Assembly (NCBI GenBank): GCA_963816955.1
Contig: CAWFME010000004.1
Coordinates: 62,001-126,000, forward strand
From: DATFQI01 sp963816955
GTDB lineage: Bacteria > Actinomycetota > Thermoleophilia > Solirubrobacterales > Solirubrobacteraceae
DNA length: 64,000 nucleotides
Direction: 5' to 3'
The position numbers were made by a program, and so were the translations under genes. Shown here one piece after another: positions 49,168-56,716 of the stretch; the first letter of the stretch is position 1; the number at the start of each line of letters is the position of its first letter. The notes beneath the pieces are model-generated. The model saw only the letters and a list, made by a program, of their open reading frames with translations. It did no database searches and was not told the DNA's origin.

Positions 49168-49638
49168 TCAGCGCCGCTTGCGCTGGAAGACGTCGGCCTC
49201 CAGCGACTCCACGCGGTCGAGGAACAGTAACCCGTCGAGGTGGTCGATCTCGTGCTGGAGCGCGCGGGCCTCGAAGCCCTCGGCGTCGAGCCGCAGCCCC
49301 TCGGCCTCGACCGTGACGTGGGTCGCGCGGCGCACGTTGCCGGTCAGCTCGGGGATGCTCAGGCAGCCCTCGCGGCCGGCCTCGGCGCCCTCGGCGGCCA
49401 CGATCACGGGGTTGACGAGGATCAGCTCCCCGTGCGCGTCGGGCGCCTTGCGGTGCCCGGTGCAGTCGACCACCGCCACCCGGACCAGCTCGCCGATCTG
49501 CGGCGCGGCGATGCCGACGCAGTGCCCGAAGCTGCGCATCGTGTCCAGCAGGTCGGCGATCACGGCGTCGGGGTCGCTCGCAGGCTCGGCGCGCCGCGTC
49601 AGCAGCGGGTGGGGGTGCAGCAGGACCTCGCGGATCAA
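49168..49638 (-). CDS. def: Peptide deformylase
   Basis: A 156-aa peptide deformylase. All three motifs are present: GIAAPQIG near residue 44, EGCLSIPE (metal Cys) near 90, and QHEIDHLDG (two His ligands and Glu) near 129. It removes the formyl group from nascent N-terminal Met. The start TTG 49636-49638 overlaps the stop of the upstream ACT gene by TTGA, without a ribosome site of its own, implying coupling. Short form of the family, without a long C-terminal extension. Confidence 0.93.
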   Translation of the reverse strand: MIREVLLHPHPLLTRRAEPASDPDAVIADLLDTMRSFGHCVGIAAPQIGELVRVAVVDCTGHRKAPDAHGELILVNPVIVAAEGAEAGREGCLSIPELTGNVRRATHVTVEAEGLRLDAEGFEARALQHEIDHLDGLLFLDRVESLEADVFQRKRR

Positions 49639-50141
49639 AGGACGTCGGCGTCGGCCGCGCGCACGGTGATCGTCACTCCCTGCTCGGCGGCGACGGCCTG
49701 CAGCCGGCGGTCGAGCTCCTCGAGCGCGAGCCCGGGCGGCGCGGCGGCGTCGATGATCATCACGTAGAGATCGCGGGAGAGCCGGGTCTGGAGGTCGGTC
49801 ACGTTGACCGCCGCCTCCGCCAGGACGCCCGTCACCGCGGCCACGATGCCCGGGTGGTCGGCGCCGTGCACGGAGACGACGGCGTTCGGCTCGGAGCGGG
49901 GATGGGCGGCGGCCTCGGGCACCTCCGTGACCGACACGGCCTCGAGGCCGAGCGTGGCGAGGTCGGCGGCGAGCGCCTCCCGCTCGGCGCCCTCCACGAT
50001 CAGCGTCATCGCGAAGTGCCCGCGCAGGATCGCCATCCGCGAGTCGGTGATGTTGGCCCCGTGGGCGGCCAGCCGCTCGGCCACGCCGGCGATGATCCCG
50101 GGCCGGTCGAGCCCCACGGCGGATACGGCGAGCGTCGGCAT
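49635..50141 (-). CDS. Tandem ACT-domain protein (GcvR-like)
   Basis: A 168-aa protein of two ACT domains (VSAVGLDRPGIIAGVAERLAA and VSVHGADHPGIVAAVTGVLAE). This is the GcvR/ACT-ACT layout, in which amino-acid binding regulates a partner, for example glycine-cleavage repression in enterobacteria. No such partner is adjacent, so its role here is open. The start is ATG 50139-50141, whose -10 TACCTT shares a palindrome with the glycerol kinase promoter. Confidence 0.85.
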   Translation of the reverse strand: MPTLAVSAVGLDRPGIIAGVAERLAAHGANITDSRMAILRGHFAMTLIVEGAEREALAADLATLGLEAVSVTEVPEAAAHPRSEPNAVVSVHGADHPGIVAAVTGVLAEAAVNVTDLQTRLSRDLYVMIIDAAAPPGLALEELDRRLQAVAAEQGVTITVRAADADVL

Positions 50142-50147
50142 GGGCGC

Positions 50148-50157
50148 AAGGTACCTT
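50148..50157. promoter_or_regulatory. Palindromic shared -10 AAGGTACCTT serving two divergent leaderless genes
   Basis: TACCTT reads on the plus strand at 50152-50157 (eight bases before the glpK ATG) and on the minus strand from 50153 to 50148 (six bases before the ACT gene ATG). The two hexamers overlap in a perfect ten-base palindrome. Confidence 0.55.
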
Positions 50158-50165
50158 TCCGCCGC

Positions 50166-51644
50166 ATGCTGCTCGCCATCGACCAGGGCACGACCGGCAC
50201 CACCTGCCTCGTGTTCGACCTCCAGGGGGAGTGCATCGGCCGCGGCTACCGCGAGTTCACCCAGCACTTCCCGCGGCCCGGCTGGGTCGAGCACGACGCC
50301 TCCGAGATCTGGGAGGTCTCGCACGCGGTCGCCGGCGAGGCGCTCGAGGACGCGGGCCTCGAGGTCGGCGAGCTCGAGGCGGTCGGCATCACCAACCAGC
50401 GTGAGACCGTCGTCTGCTGGGACCCGTCGACGGGCGAGCCGCTGCACCACGCGCTCGTGTGGCAGGACCGCCGTACGGCGGCGCGCTGCGACGAGCTGCG
50501 CGAGGCCGGCGAGGAGGAGCGCATCCGCGAGCGCACGGGGCTGATGCTCGACCCGTACTTCTCCGCGACCAAGATCGAGTGGCTCCTGCGCGAGGTCGAC
50601 GGGCTGGCCGAGCGCGCCCGCGATGGCCGCGCCGTCTTCGGCACGGTCGACTCGTGGCTGTTGTTCAAGCTCACGGGCGAGCACGTGACGGAGCCCTCCA
50701 ACGCGTCGCGCACGCTGCTGATGGACATCTCCAAGGGCGAGTGGGACCCGGAGCTGCTGGAGCTCTTCGGCGGCATCCCCGAGCGCTCGCTGCCCGAGCT
50801 GCGGCCGAGCTGCGGCGTGCTCGGCACGACGCGCGACTTCCATGGCTTCGAGGTGCCGGTGAGCGGCGTGGCCGGCGACCAGCAGGCCGCGCTGTTCGGG
50901 CAGCGCTGCCTGGAGCCGGGGCTGGGCAAGAACACCTACGGGACGGGCTCGTTCGTGCTCGCCAACGCGGGGACGTCGGTCCCGAAGGCCGAGGAGGGCC
51001 TGCTGGCCACGATCGCGTGGCAGATCGGGCGCAACACCACGTACGCGCACGAGGCGGCGATCTTCGTCACGGGCGCGGCCGTGCAGTGGCTGCGCGACGG
51101 GCTCGGGATCATCTCCGAGGCGTCCGAGACGGAGGAGCTGGCGCGCTCGCTGGAGTCCAACGACGGCGTCTACTTCGTGCCCGCGCTGACGGGCCTGGGC
51201 TCGCCGCACTGGGACCCGTACGCGCGCGGGACGATCGTCGGGCTCACGCGCGGGAGCAGCCGCGCGCACCTGGCGCGCGCCGCGCTCGAGGCGATGGCCT
51301 ACCAGACCGTCGACGCCGTGCGGGCGATGGACCGCACGGGCCGCGAGCCGCTCGCCGAGCTGCGCGCCGACGGCGCGGCGACGGTCAACAAGTGGCTGAT
51401 GCAGTTCCAGGCCGACGTCCTGGGCATCCCGGTCGCCGTGGCCGAGGTGGCGGAGACGACGGCGTTCGGCGCGGCGCTGCTGGCCGGCGTCGGCGCTGAC
51501 CTGCTCACGCTCTCCCAGGTCGCCGAGCTGGGCGACGAGCGGGCCCGCTACGAGCCGCGGATCTCCGACGACGAGCGCGAGTCGCTGCTCGACGGCTGGC
51601 ACCGCGCGCTCGAGCGTAGCCGCGGGTGGGCGCGGGAAAGCTAG
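50166..51644 (+). CDS. glpK: Glycerol kinase
   Basis: A 492-aa FGGY-family kinase that phosphorylates glycerol to sn-glycerol 3-phosphate. ATP-binding DQGTTGTTCLVFD is at the N-terminus. Substrate residues recur in WVEHDASEIW and GITNQRETVVCWD, the catalytic Asp is in VSGVAGDQQAALFGQ near 243, and GLGSPHWDPYARG is the FGGY region. No facilitator gene is adjacent. The downstream gene is a 1-acylglycerol-3-phosphate acyltransferase, giving a route from glycerol to phospholipid. The start is ATG 50166 (leaderless). Its TAG stop forms part of the next -10. Confidence 0.96.
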   Translation: MLLAIDQGTTGTTCLVFDLQGECIGRGYREFTQHFPRPGWVEHDASEIWEVSHAVAGEALEDAGLEVGELEAVGITNQRETVVCWDPSTGEPLHHALVWQDRRTAARCDELREAGEEERIRERTGLMLDPYFSATKIEWLLREVDGLAERARDGRAVFGTVDSWLLFKLTGEHVTEPSNASRTLLMDISKGEWDPELLELFGGIPERSLPELRPSCGVLGTTRDFHGFEVPVSGVAGDQQAALFGQRCLEPGLGKNTYGTGSFVLANAGTSVPKAEEGLLATIAWQIGRNTTYAHEAAIFVTGAAVQWLRDGLGIISEASETEELARSLESNDGVYFVPALTGLGSPHWDPYARGTIVGLTRGSSRAHLARAALEAMAYQTVDAVRAMDRTGREPLAELRADGAATVNKWLMQFQADVLGIPVAVAEVAETTAFGAALLAGVGADLLTLSQVAELGDERARYEPRISDDERESLLDGWHRALERSRGWARES

Positions 51645-51647
51645 AGT
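51642..51647 (+). promoter_or_regulatory. TAGAGT -10 hexamer that includes the glpK stop codon
   Basis: TAG at 51642-51644 ends glpK and starts this hexamer. Nine bases separate it from the ATG at 51657. Confidence 0.45.
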
Positions 51648-51656
51648 CAATTTCTC

Positions 51657-52463
51657 ATGGAGGAGCAGGAGCAGCCCAAGGACCTCGCGCCGATGAAGGC
51701 GCAGGTGTACAAGGACCCGCGGCCGGTCGAGTACTTCGCGCGCTTCCACGAGCGCTCGCGCACGCGCGACCCGGACTGGGTCTACGAGGCCGTGCGCATC
51801 TGCACGACGATCTACGCGTGGCTGTTCTTCCGCACGCGCGGGATCGCGGCCGAGAAGGTGCGCGGTGACGGCGCCGTGATCCTCGCCCCGAACCACTTCT
51901 CCTTCATGGACCACTTCTTCCTCGGCGTCTCGATCCGGCGCAAGGTCCGCTTCATGGCCAAGTCGCAGCTCTTCACGCGGCCGCTGCAGTGGATCTACAC
52001 GCACGGGGGCGTGTTCCCGGTGCGGCGCGGCTACGCCGACGAGGACGCCTTCATCACCGCCTCGGGGATCCTCGAGGGCGGCGGAGCCGTCGCGATGTAC
52101 TGCGAGGGCGGGCGCTCGCGCACCGGTGCGCTGTCCGAGAAGCCCAAGCGCGGGATCGGCCGCTTGGCGCTGATGACCGGGGCGCCGGTGGTCCCCGTCG
52201 CCATTCACGGCTCCTCGAAGGTCCGCAACTGGAAGCGGCTGCAGTTCCCGAAGGTGACGGTCCGCTACGGCGACCCGATCGTCTGGGACCGCGTCGAGGA
52301 CCCGACGAAGGAGCAGCAGCAGGCCGTCGCCGAGGAGATCTTCGCGGCGATCAAGGCCCTGTACGCCGAGCTGGAGGCCGAGGGCCGCAAGGGCGTCGCC
52401 CGCCGCGTCCGCGAGCTGCGCCGGGCCGAGCGCTCCGGGCGCAACAAGGCCGCCCCGGCCTAG
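51657..52463 (+). CDS. plsC: 1-acyl-sn-glycerol-3-phosphate acyltransferase family protein
   Basis: A 268-aa PlsC-like acyltransferase. The catalytic H-x4-D is in NHFSFMDHFF near residue 80, the phosphate-binding motif is YCEGGRSRTG near 156, and APVVPVAIHGSSKV closes block IV. The C-terminal 30 residues are Arg/Lys-rich. It acylates lysophosphatidate or a similar acceptor on the cytosolic face of the membrane. With glpK directly upstream, glycerol can be built into phosphatidate. The stop shares CTAG 52460-52463 with the convergent RTX-like fragment. Confidence 0.9.
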   Translation: MEEQEQPKDLAPMKAQVYKDPRPVEYFARFHERSRTRDPDWVYEAVRICTTIYAWLFFRTRGIAAEKVRGDGAVILAPNHFSFMDHFFLGVSIRRKVRFMAKSQLFTRPLQWIYTHGGVFPVRRGYADEDAFITASGILEGGGAVAMYCEGGRSRTGALSEKPKRGIGRLALMTGAPVVPVAIHGSSKVRNWKRLQFPKVTVRYGDPIVWDRVEDPTKEQQQAVAEEIFAAIKALYAELEAEGRKGVARRVRELRRAERSGRNKAAPA

Positions 52464-52741
52464 CGCCGGATCGCCTCGCAGTCGCGCGCGAGGTCGTCGC
52501 CGGGGTCGGCGAGGACGGTGTCGCGGCCCGGGCCGCAGGCGATCCGGTCGACCGCGCCGTCGACCGCGCTGATGCGGTCGTCGCCCTCGCCGCCGGCGAG
52601 CACGTCGCGGCCCTGGTTGCCGAACACGCGGTCGGGGCCCGGACCGCCGTCGACCGTGTCGCGACCGAAGCCGCCCTCGAGGTAGTCGGCGTCCTCGCTG
52701 CCGTCGAGCCGATCGTCGCCGTCGGCGCCGAAGATGGTGAC
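52460..52741 (-). pseudogene. RTX-like calcium-binding repeat fragment without a start codon
   Basis: The minus strand encodes about 94 residues of nonapeptide-like repeats (GADGDDRLDGSEDADYLEGG, GGEGDDRISAVDG, GPGRDTVLADPGDD). These resemble calcium-binding repeats at the C-termini of secreted proteins of this phylum. No signal peptide or ATG, GTG or TTG is found in-frame before the repeats. The frame upstream is open only because it lies opposite a coding sequence. It looks like the remains of a larger secreted protein. Confidence 0.5.
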
Positions 52742-52769
52742 CCCAGGGTTGCGGCCCCGCGGGATTGCG

Positions 52770-52775
52770 TAGGGT
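52770..52775 (+). promoter_or_regulatory. TAGGGT -10 hexamer, leaderless geometry
   Basis: Eight bases before GTG 52784. Confidence 0.45.
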
Positions 52776-52783
52776 CCCGCCGC

Positions 52784-53311
52784 GTGGATCTGCTCAGGGA
52801 CGGCGTGCTGGCGGGGGCCGCGATCGTGGTCGCGGGCTCCGGGGAGATCGGGGACGCGGCGCGCGAGCGGGCGGCGGCGCTCGGCGCGACCGTGACCACG
52901 CGCGCGGTCGACCCGGCGGGCGACGAGGCGCCGTTCGAGGGCGCCGCCGACGTGCTCGTCTACGACGGCTCCGCCGTGACGGGGATCCAGGCGGTGCTCG
53001 ACGGGGCCTGGCTGACGATCCGGCCCGTCGCGACGGCGGCGATGATCGAGCACGGCGGCGGCTTGATCGTGCTGCTGGCGCCGCGGCCGGGAACCCCGGA
53101 GGCCGAGGCCGCGCGCGCGGGGCTGGAGAACCTCGCGCGCACCTTGAGCGTCGAGTGGGCGCGGTTCGGCGTGCGGCCGGTCGCTGTGCTGCCAGGGGCT
53201 TCGACTGCTGTCGAGGAGGCGGCGGAGCTGGTGGCCTTCCTGGCCTCGCCGGCCGGTGCGTACTACTCGGGGTGCGCGTTCACGCTGGGCTCCGTGGAGC
53301 CGGGCGCGTAG
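52784..53311 (+). CDS. Degenerate SDR-like protein
   Basis: A 175-aa Rossmann-type protein. The N-terminus has IVVAGSGEIGDAARERA instead of TGxxxGxG. The region that should hold Tyr-x3-Lys reads PGTPEAEAARAGLENLARTL, with no Tyr or Lys, although the flanking ARTLSVEWARFGVRPVAVLPG is SDR-like. It is short (about 175 versus 240-260), lacking the segment with the first half of the fold. It may be a non-catalytic relative or a decayed gene. GTG 52784 has leaderless geometry. Confidence 0.65.
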   Translation: MDLLRDGVLAGAAIVVAGSGEIGDAARERAAALGATVTTRAVDPAGDEAPFEGAADVLVYDGSAVTGIQAVLDGAWLTIRPVATAAMIEHGGGLIVLLAPRPGTPEAEAARAGLENLARTLSVEWARFGVRPVAVLPGASTAVEEAAELVAFLASPAGAYYSGCAFTLGSVEPGA

Positions 53312-53325
53312 CCCGCGGCGTCACT

Positions 53326-53345
53326 TCAACGGCTCTGGGTGGGGG
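53326..53345 (+). repeat. Direct repeat A flanking the MFS gene
   Basis: Twenty bases beginning TCAACGGCTCTGGGT; 17 of 20 match 54903-54922 on the other side of the MFS gene, in the same orientation. Confidence 0.45.
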
Positions 53346-53413
53346 AGTGGGTGGAGTGCCGAGCCGGCCCTCGCGTGCGGAGCAGGCGCTGCGGACACGC
53401 GCAACGCCCCCGG

Positions 53414-54820
53414 TTACGCGGCCACCGGCTGCGCGACGGCCGGGGCCGCCGCCGGCGCGGCGCCCCGCCCCGCCGCCCGCGGGATCAACAGCGCGACCAG
53501 CGCGCCCGCGGCGAGCACGGCCGCGCCGACCCAGACCGCGCTGACCATCCCGTCCGTGTAGGCCTGCGGGGACGCGTAGGAGCCGTGGGCGCTGAACACG
53601 CTCGCGAGGACCGCGATGCCCATGACGCCGCCGAGCTCGCGGATCGCGTTCGTGGCGCCCGACGCCTGGCCGGTCGAGCGCTGGTCGACCGAGCCGAGCA
53701 CCGCGTTGGCCGACGGCGCGAACACGAGCGCCATGCCGGCACCGGCCATGGCGAACGGCAGCACGAGCGACGCGTAGGGGACGTCCGGCACCGAGATCGC
53801 GGCCAGCCACGCCAGCGCGCCGGCCTGCAGCGCAAGCCCGGTCGCCATCAGCGGGCGAGAGCCGATCCGGTCGGACAGGATGCCCGCCCACGGGGCGATG
53901 AGCATCGGCATCGCGGTCCACGGGAGCGTGCGGATGCCGGCCTCGAGCGGGGACAGGCCCTGGGTGACCTGCAGGAACGGGGCCAGCAGGAAGATCGAGC
54001 CGAAGACGCCGAAGGACATCACGAAGCCGACGCCGTTGGCGGCCGAGAAGGCGCGCGAGCGGAAGAAGCGCATCGGCAGCATCGGGTGCGGCGCGCGCAG
54101 CTCCCAGGCGACGAACGCGGCCACGAGCACCGCGCCCGCGATCAGCGAGGCCAGGATCTCGGTCGAGGCCCAGCCCTGCTCGTTGCCGCGGACGATGCCG
54201 TAGACGACGCCGAGCAGGCCCAGGCCGCCGAGGGCCAGGCCGGGCAGGTCGAGCTCGCGCGCCGGGCCGTGGCTCTCGGTCAAGAAGCGCAGCGCGAGCG
54301 GGACGAGCGCGATGCCGATCGGCACGTTGATCCAGAAGATCCAGTGCCATGAGATGCCGTCGACGACCGCGCCGCCGACGAGCGGGCCGAGCGCGACGGC
54401 GAGGCCGGAGAGGCCGCTCCAGAGCCCGAGCACGAGGCCTCGCCGCCCGGCGGGGAAGGCCTCGGAGAGCAGGGTCAGCGTCAGCGGAAGCACCGAGGCG
54501 GCAGCGGCGCCCTGGACGGCCCGGGCGGCGATCAGCGCGCTGGTGCTCGGCGCGAGGGCCGCAGCGGCGGACGCGAAGGTGAAGAAGGTGACGCCGATGA
54601 CGAACATCCGCTTGCGCCCGAACCGGTCGCCGAGCGCGGCGCCCGTGAGCAGCAGGACGGCGAAGGTGAGCGTGTACGCGTTGACGGTCCACTGCAGGGA
54701 CTCGATCGTGGCGTCGAGGTCCGCGCGGATGCTCGGCAGCGCGGTGGTGACGACGAGGTTGTCGAGGACGACCATGAACAGCGCGGTCGAGACGACCGCG
54801 AACGTCCACTTGGGGCGCAT
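53414..54820 (-). CDS. MFS transporter, DHA2-type exporter
   Basis: A 468-aa drug-exporter-like MFS protein with about 14 helices: MVVLDNLVVTTALPSI in helix 1, GAALGDRFGRKRMFVIG motif A, GPLVGGAVVDGISW motif C. Ala/Pro-rich C-terminal tail. The start ATG 54818-54820 has AAGGAG nine bases upstream. The promoter region 54835-54874 holds two inverted repeats of TetR-operator type, so it is probably repressed and inducible by its substrate, but no TetR gene is adjacent. It is flanked by 20-base direct repeats. Confidence 0.92.
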   Translation of the reverse strand: MRPKWTFAVVSTALFMVVLDNLVVTTALPSIRADLDATIESLQWTVNAYTLTFAVLLLTGAALGDRFGRKRMFVIGVTFFTFASAAAALAPSTSALIAARAVQGAAAASVLPLTLTLLSEAFPAGRRGLVLGLWSGLSGLAVALGPLVGGAVVDGISWHWIFWINVPIGIALVPLALRFLTESHGPARELDLPGLALGGLGLLGVVYGIVRGNEQGWASTEILASLIAGAVLVAAFVAWELRAPHPMLPMRFFRSRAFSAANGVGFVMSFGVFGSIFLLAPFLQVTQGLSPLEAGIRTLPWTAMPMLIAPWAGILSDRIGSRPLMATGLALQAGALAWLAAISVPDVPYASLVLPFAMAGAGMALVFAPSANAVLGSVDQRSTGQASGATNAIRELGGVMGIAVLASVFSAHGSYASPQAYTDGMVSAVWVGAAVLAAGALVALLIPRAAGRGAAPAAAPAVAQPVAA

Positions 54821-54834
54821 GCGGGAAACTCCTT

Positions 54835-54874
54835 GTGAGCGATCACTAACCATTGGTAGTGAGTATGCACTCAC
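54835..54874 (-). promoter_or_regulatory. Two TetR-type operators upstream of the MFS gene
   Basis: GTGA (54835-54838) and TCAC (54843-54846) surround four bases. GTGAGT (54859-54864) and ACTCAC (54869-54874) surround ATGC. The centres are 26 bases apart. CATACT reads on the minus strand at complement 54861-54866, inside the second operator, as a possible -10. Confidence 0.6.
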
Positions 54875-54902
54875 AACGCCGACCCGTCAAGTCCGGCGAA
54901 CG

Positions 54903-54922
54903 TCAACTGCTCTGGGTAGGGA
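54903..54922 (+). repeat. Direct repeat B flanking the MFS gene
   Basis: Begins TCAACTGCTCTGGGT; 17 of 20 bases match 53326-53345. Confidence 0.45.
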
Positions 54923-54940
54923 GGGTCAGGAACGCGCGAA

Positions 54941-54977
54941 CGGTGGATTGATGTGCGTGAGGCACATCAATCCACCG
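54941..54977 (-). terminator. Perfect 16-bp hairpin after the cupin gene
   Basis: CGGTGGATTGATGTGC (54941-54956) and its perfect complement (54962-54977) enclose the five-base loop GTGAG. It starts 12 bases past the stop of the minus-strand SDR/GNAT/cupin unit. It is less GC-rich than its surroundings and has no T tract. It could terminate either strand. Confidence 0.6.
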
Positions 54978-54989
54978 CTCGGCGCTGCG

Positions 54990-55364
54990 TCAGCCGGCCC
55001 AGGGGACTTCGACCGAGTCCTCGGTCGGCGAGTCCCGGGCTACGACGTACTCCGCCGGCTCCGCGTCGGAGAGGTTCTGGAGGATGTGGGTCTCCCGCGG
55101 CGGCACGTAGACCATGTCGCCGGGGCCGATCTCGACCTCCTGCTCGAGGTGGTCGCCCCACTTGACCGAAAGGCGGCCGGAGAGCATGTAGACCGCGCTC
55201 TCGCAGGCCTCGTGGTAGTGCGGTCGGGAGCGCGCGCCGGGCGGCACGCGGAAGACGCCCATGTAGATGTTCGTGGCGCCCGTCGTGGCCTGGGAGATCT
55301 CGGCTCCGCCGACCACGCCGCGCGGGACGTCGCGCTCCTCGGCGCTCGGTTTGACGACTTTCAT
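54990..55364 (-). CDS. Cupin domain-containing protein
   Basis: A 124-aa single cupin. Motif 1 is RSRPHYHEACESAVYMLSGRL (His, His, Glu ligands, near residues 48-54). Motif 2 is GDMVYVPPRETHILQNLSD with the third His near 92. It may act as a sensor, isomerase or dioxygenase; the function cannot be told from the fold. ATG 55362-55364 is seven bases after TAGGCT, whose TAG is the GNAT stop. Last gene of the minus-strand trio. Confidence 0.85.
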   Translation of the reverse strand: MKVVKPSAEERDVPRGVVGGAEISQATTGATNIYMGVFRVPPGARSRPHYHEACESAVYMLSGRLSVKWGDHLEQEVEIGPGDMVYVPPRETHILQNLSDAEPAEYVVARDSPTEDSVEVPWAG

Positions 55365-55371
55365 GCGCCGC

Positions 55372-55377
55372 AGCCTA
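55372..55377 (-). promoter_or_regulatory. TAGGCT -10 hexamer that includes the GNAT stop codon
   Basis: On the minus strand the TAG at 55377-55375 ends the GNAT gene and begins the hexamer. Seven bases lie before the cupin ATG. Confidence 0.45.
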
Positions 55378-55824
55378 CGCGTCGAGCGAGTAGTCGAGCC
55401 ACTCCTCGCGCTTGCCGCCGATCCGGTCGTAGACGGCCTGCGCTCGCGCATTGTCCTTGGCGGTCTGCCATGTGAGCTTGGTCGCGCCGCGCTCGCGGCA
55501 GGCCTCGCGGCAGCGCTCGATCAGCGCCTCGGCGGCGCCGCTGCCGCGCCCCTCGGGGGCCACGAAGAGGTCGTTCATGAGCCCGATCCGCGAGGCGCTG
55601 GTCGTCGACCACAGCCAGTAGACGGTCGCGAAGCCGATCGCGCGGCCCTCGCCGTCGCGGGCGAGGAACTGCATGCCCTCCCCGGCCGGGTCGGCGATCA
55701 GCGCGCGCGAGAGCTCCAGGAGCGCCTCGTCTGCCGGCGAGACCTCGTAGAAGTCGGCGTAGCCGCGCATCAGCGGCAGCAGCTCGCCGAGATCCGCCTC
55801 GCCGACCGCGGAGACCGCGTTCAC
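55375..55824 (-). CDS. GNAT family N-acetyltransferase
   Basis: A 149-aa acetyltransferase of the GNAT fold. The acetyl-CoA pyrophosphate loop is LFVAPEGRGSGAAEALI (Q/RxxGxG/A type, near residue 95), followed by ATKLTWQTAKDNARAQAVYDRIG, which is motif B. The acceptor is unknown. GTG 55822-55824 overlaps the SDR stop by GTGA, so translation is coupled. Confidence 0.9.
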   Translation of the reverse strand: MNAVSAVGEADLGELLPLMRGYADFYEVSPADEALLELSRALIADPAGEGMQFLARDGEGRAIGFATVYWLWSTTSASRIGLMNDLFVAPEGRGSGAAEALIERCREACRERGATKLTWQTAKDNARAQAVYDRIGGKREEWLDYSLDA

Positions 55825-56648
55825 GTGGTCATCCCGGTGAACTGCCCGCCCGTGATGTTCAGGACCTGCCCGTGCACGAAGTTCGACCACGGCGAGCAGA
55901 GGAAGAACACGCCGCCGGCGGCCTCCTCGGGCGTGCCCGTACGGCCGATCGGGATCAGCATCGAGGCCATCCCGCGCATCTGGTCCGGGATCCCGAGCTG
56001 CACCTTCTCGCCGCCGATCTCCATCGTGTTGTCGTCGACCTTGGAGGCGGTCAGGCGGGTCTCGATCCAGCCGAAGGCGACGGCGTTGACGTTGATCTTG
56101 AACTGGCCCCACTCCTTGGCCAGCGTCTTGGTCAACCCGACCACGGCGGCCTTGCCGGAGGAGTAGTTCGCCTGGCCCGCGTTGCCCATCGTGCCGGAGA
56201 TCGAGGAGACGTTGACGATCTTCCGGAAGACCTCCGTGCCCTCCTCGCGCTCCTTCTTGGCCGGCTCGCGCAGGTGCGGGGCGGCGGCGCGGATCACGCG
56301 GAACGGCACGATCGTGTGGATGTCGAGCATCCGCTGGAACGCGTCGTCGCTCATCTTGTGGATCGGCGCGTCGATCGTGTAGCCGGCGTTGTTGACGATG
56401 ATGTCGATCTTGCCCCAGCTGTCGATCGCGGTCTGCACGAGCGCGTCGCAGGCGCCGTCGGCGGTCAGGTCGCCCGCGTAGACGGCCGTCTCACCGGCGA
56501 TCTCGGACGCCGTCTGCTCGGCGACGTCGCCGTCGAGGTCGTTGATGAGCACGCTCGCGCCCTGCTCGGAGAGCAGCTCCGCCGTCGCGCGCCCGATGCC
56601 GCGGGCCGAACCGGTGACGATCGCCACCTTGCCGTCGAGGACTCCCAT
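55821..56648 (-). CDS. SDR family oxidoreductase (3-oxoacyl-ACP reductase-like)
   Basis: A 275-aa short-chain dehydrogenase. It has TGSARGIGRATAEL near residue 12, NNAG near 88, active-site Ser in SSISGTMGN, YSSGK with Tyr and Lys near 165-169, and QVLNITGGQF at the end. An insertion of about 20 charged residues (EPAKKEREEGTEVF) precedes the catalytic Ser, a feature of the fabG-like members of actinobacteria that act on larger acyl-CoAs. The start has AGGAGA upstream. Confidence 0.9.
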   Translation of the reverse strand: MGVLDGKVAIVTGSARGIGRATAELLSEQGASVLINDLDGDVAEQTASEIAGETAVYAGDLTADGACDALVQTAIDSWGKIDIIVNNAGYTIDAPIHKMSDDAFQRMLDIHTIVPFRVIRAAAPHLREPAKKEREEGTEVFRKIVNVSSISGTMGNAGQANYSSGKAAVVGLTKTLAKEWGQFKINVNAVAFGWIETRLTASKVDDNTMEIGGEKVQLGIPDQMRGMASMLIPIGRTGTPEEAAGGVFFLCSPWSNFVHGQVLNITGGQFTGMTT

Positions 56649-56700
56649 GGTCGTCTCCTGATGTCGCTGATTAAGTCCCGCCCAAACCCGCCATTCTGCA

Positions 56701-56706
56701 TAGACT
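56701..56706 (+). promoter_or_regulatory. TAGACT -10 hexamer, near-leaderless geometry
   Basis: Ten bases before GTG 56717; TTAAGT (56671) is too far upstream for a -35. Confidence 0.4.
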
Positions 56707-56716
56707 CGCCCACGCC

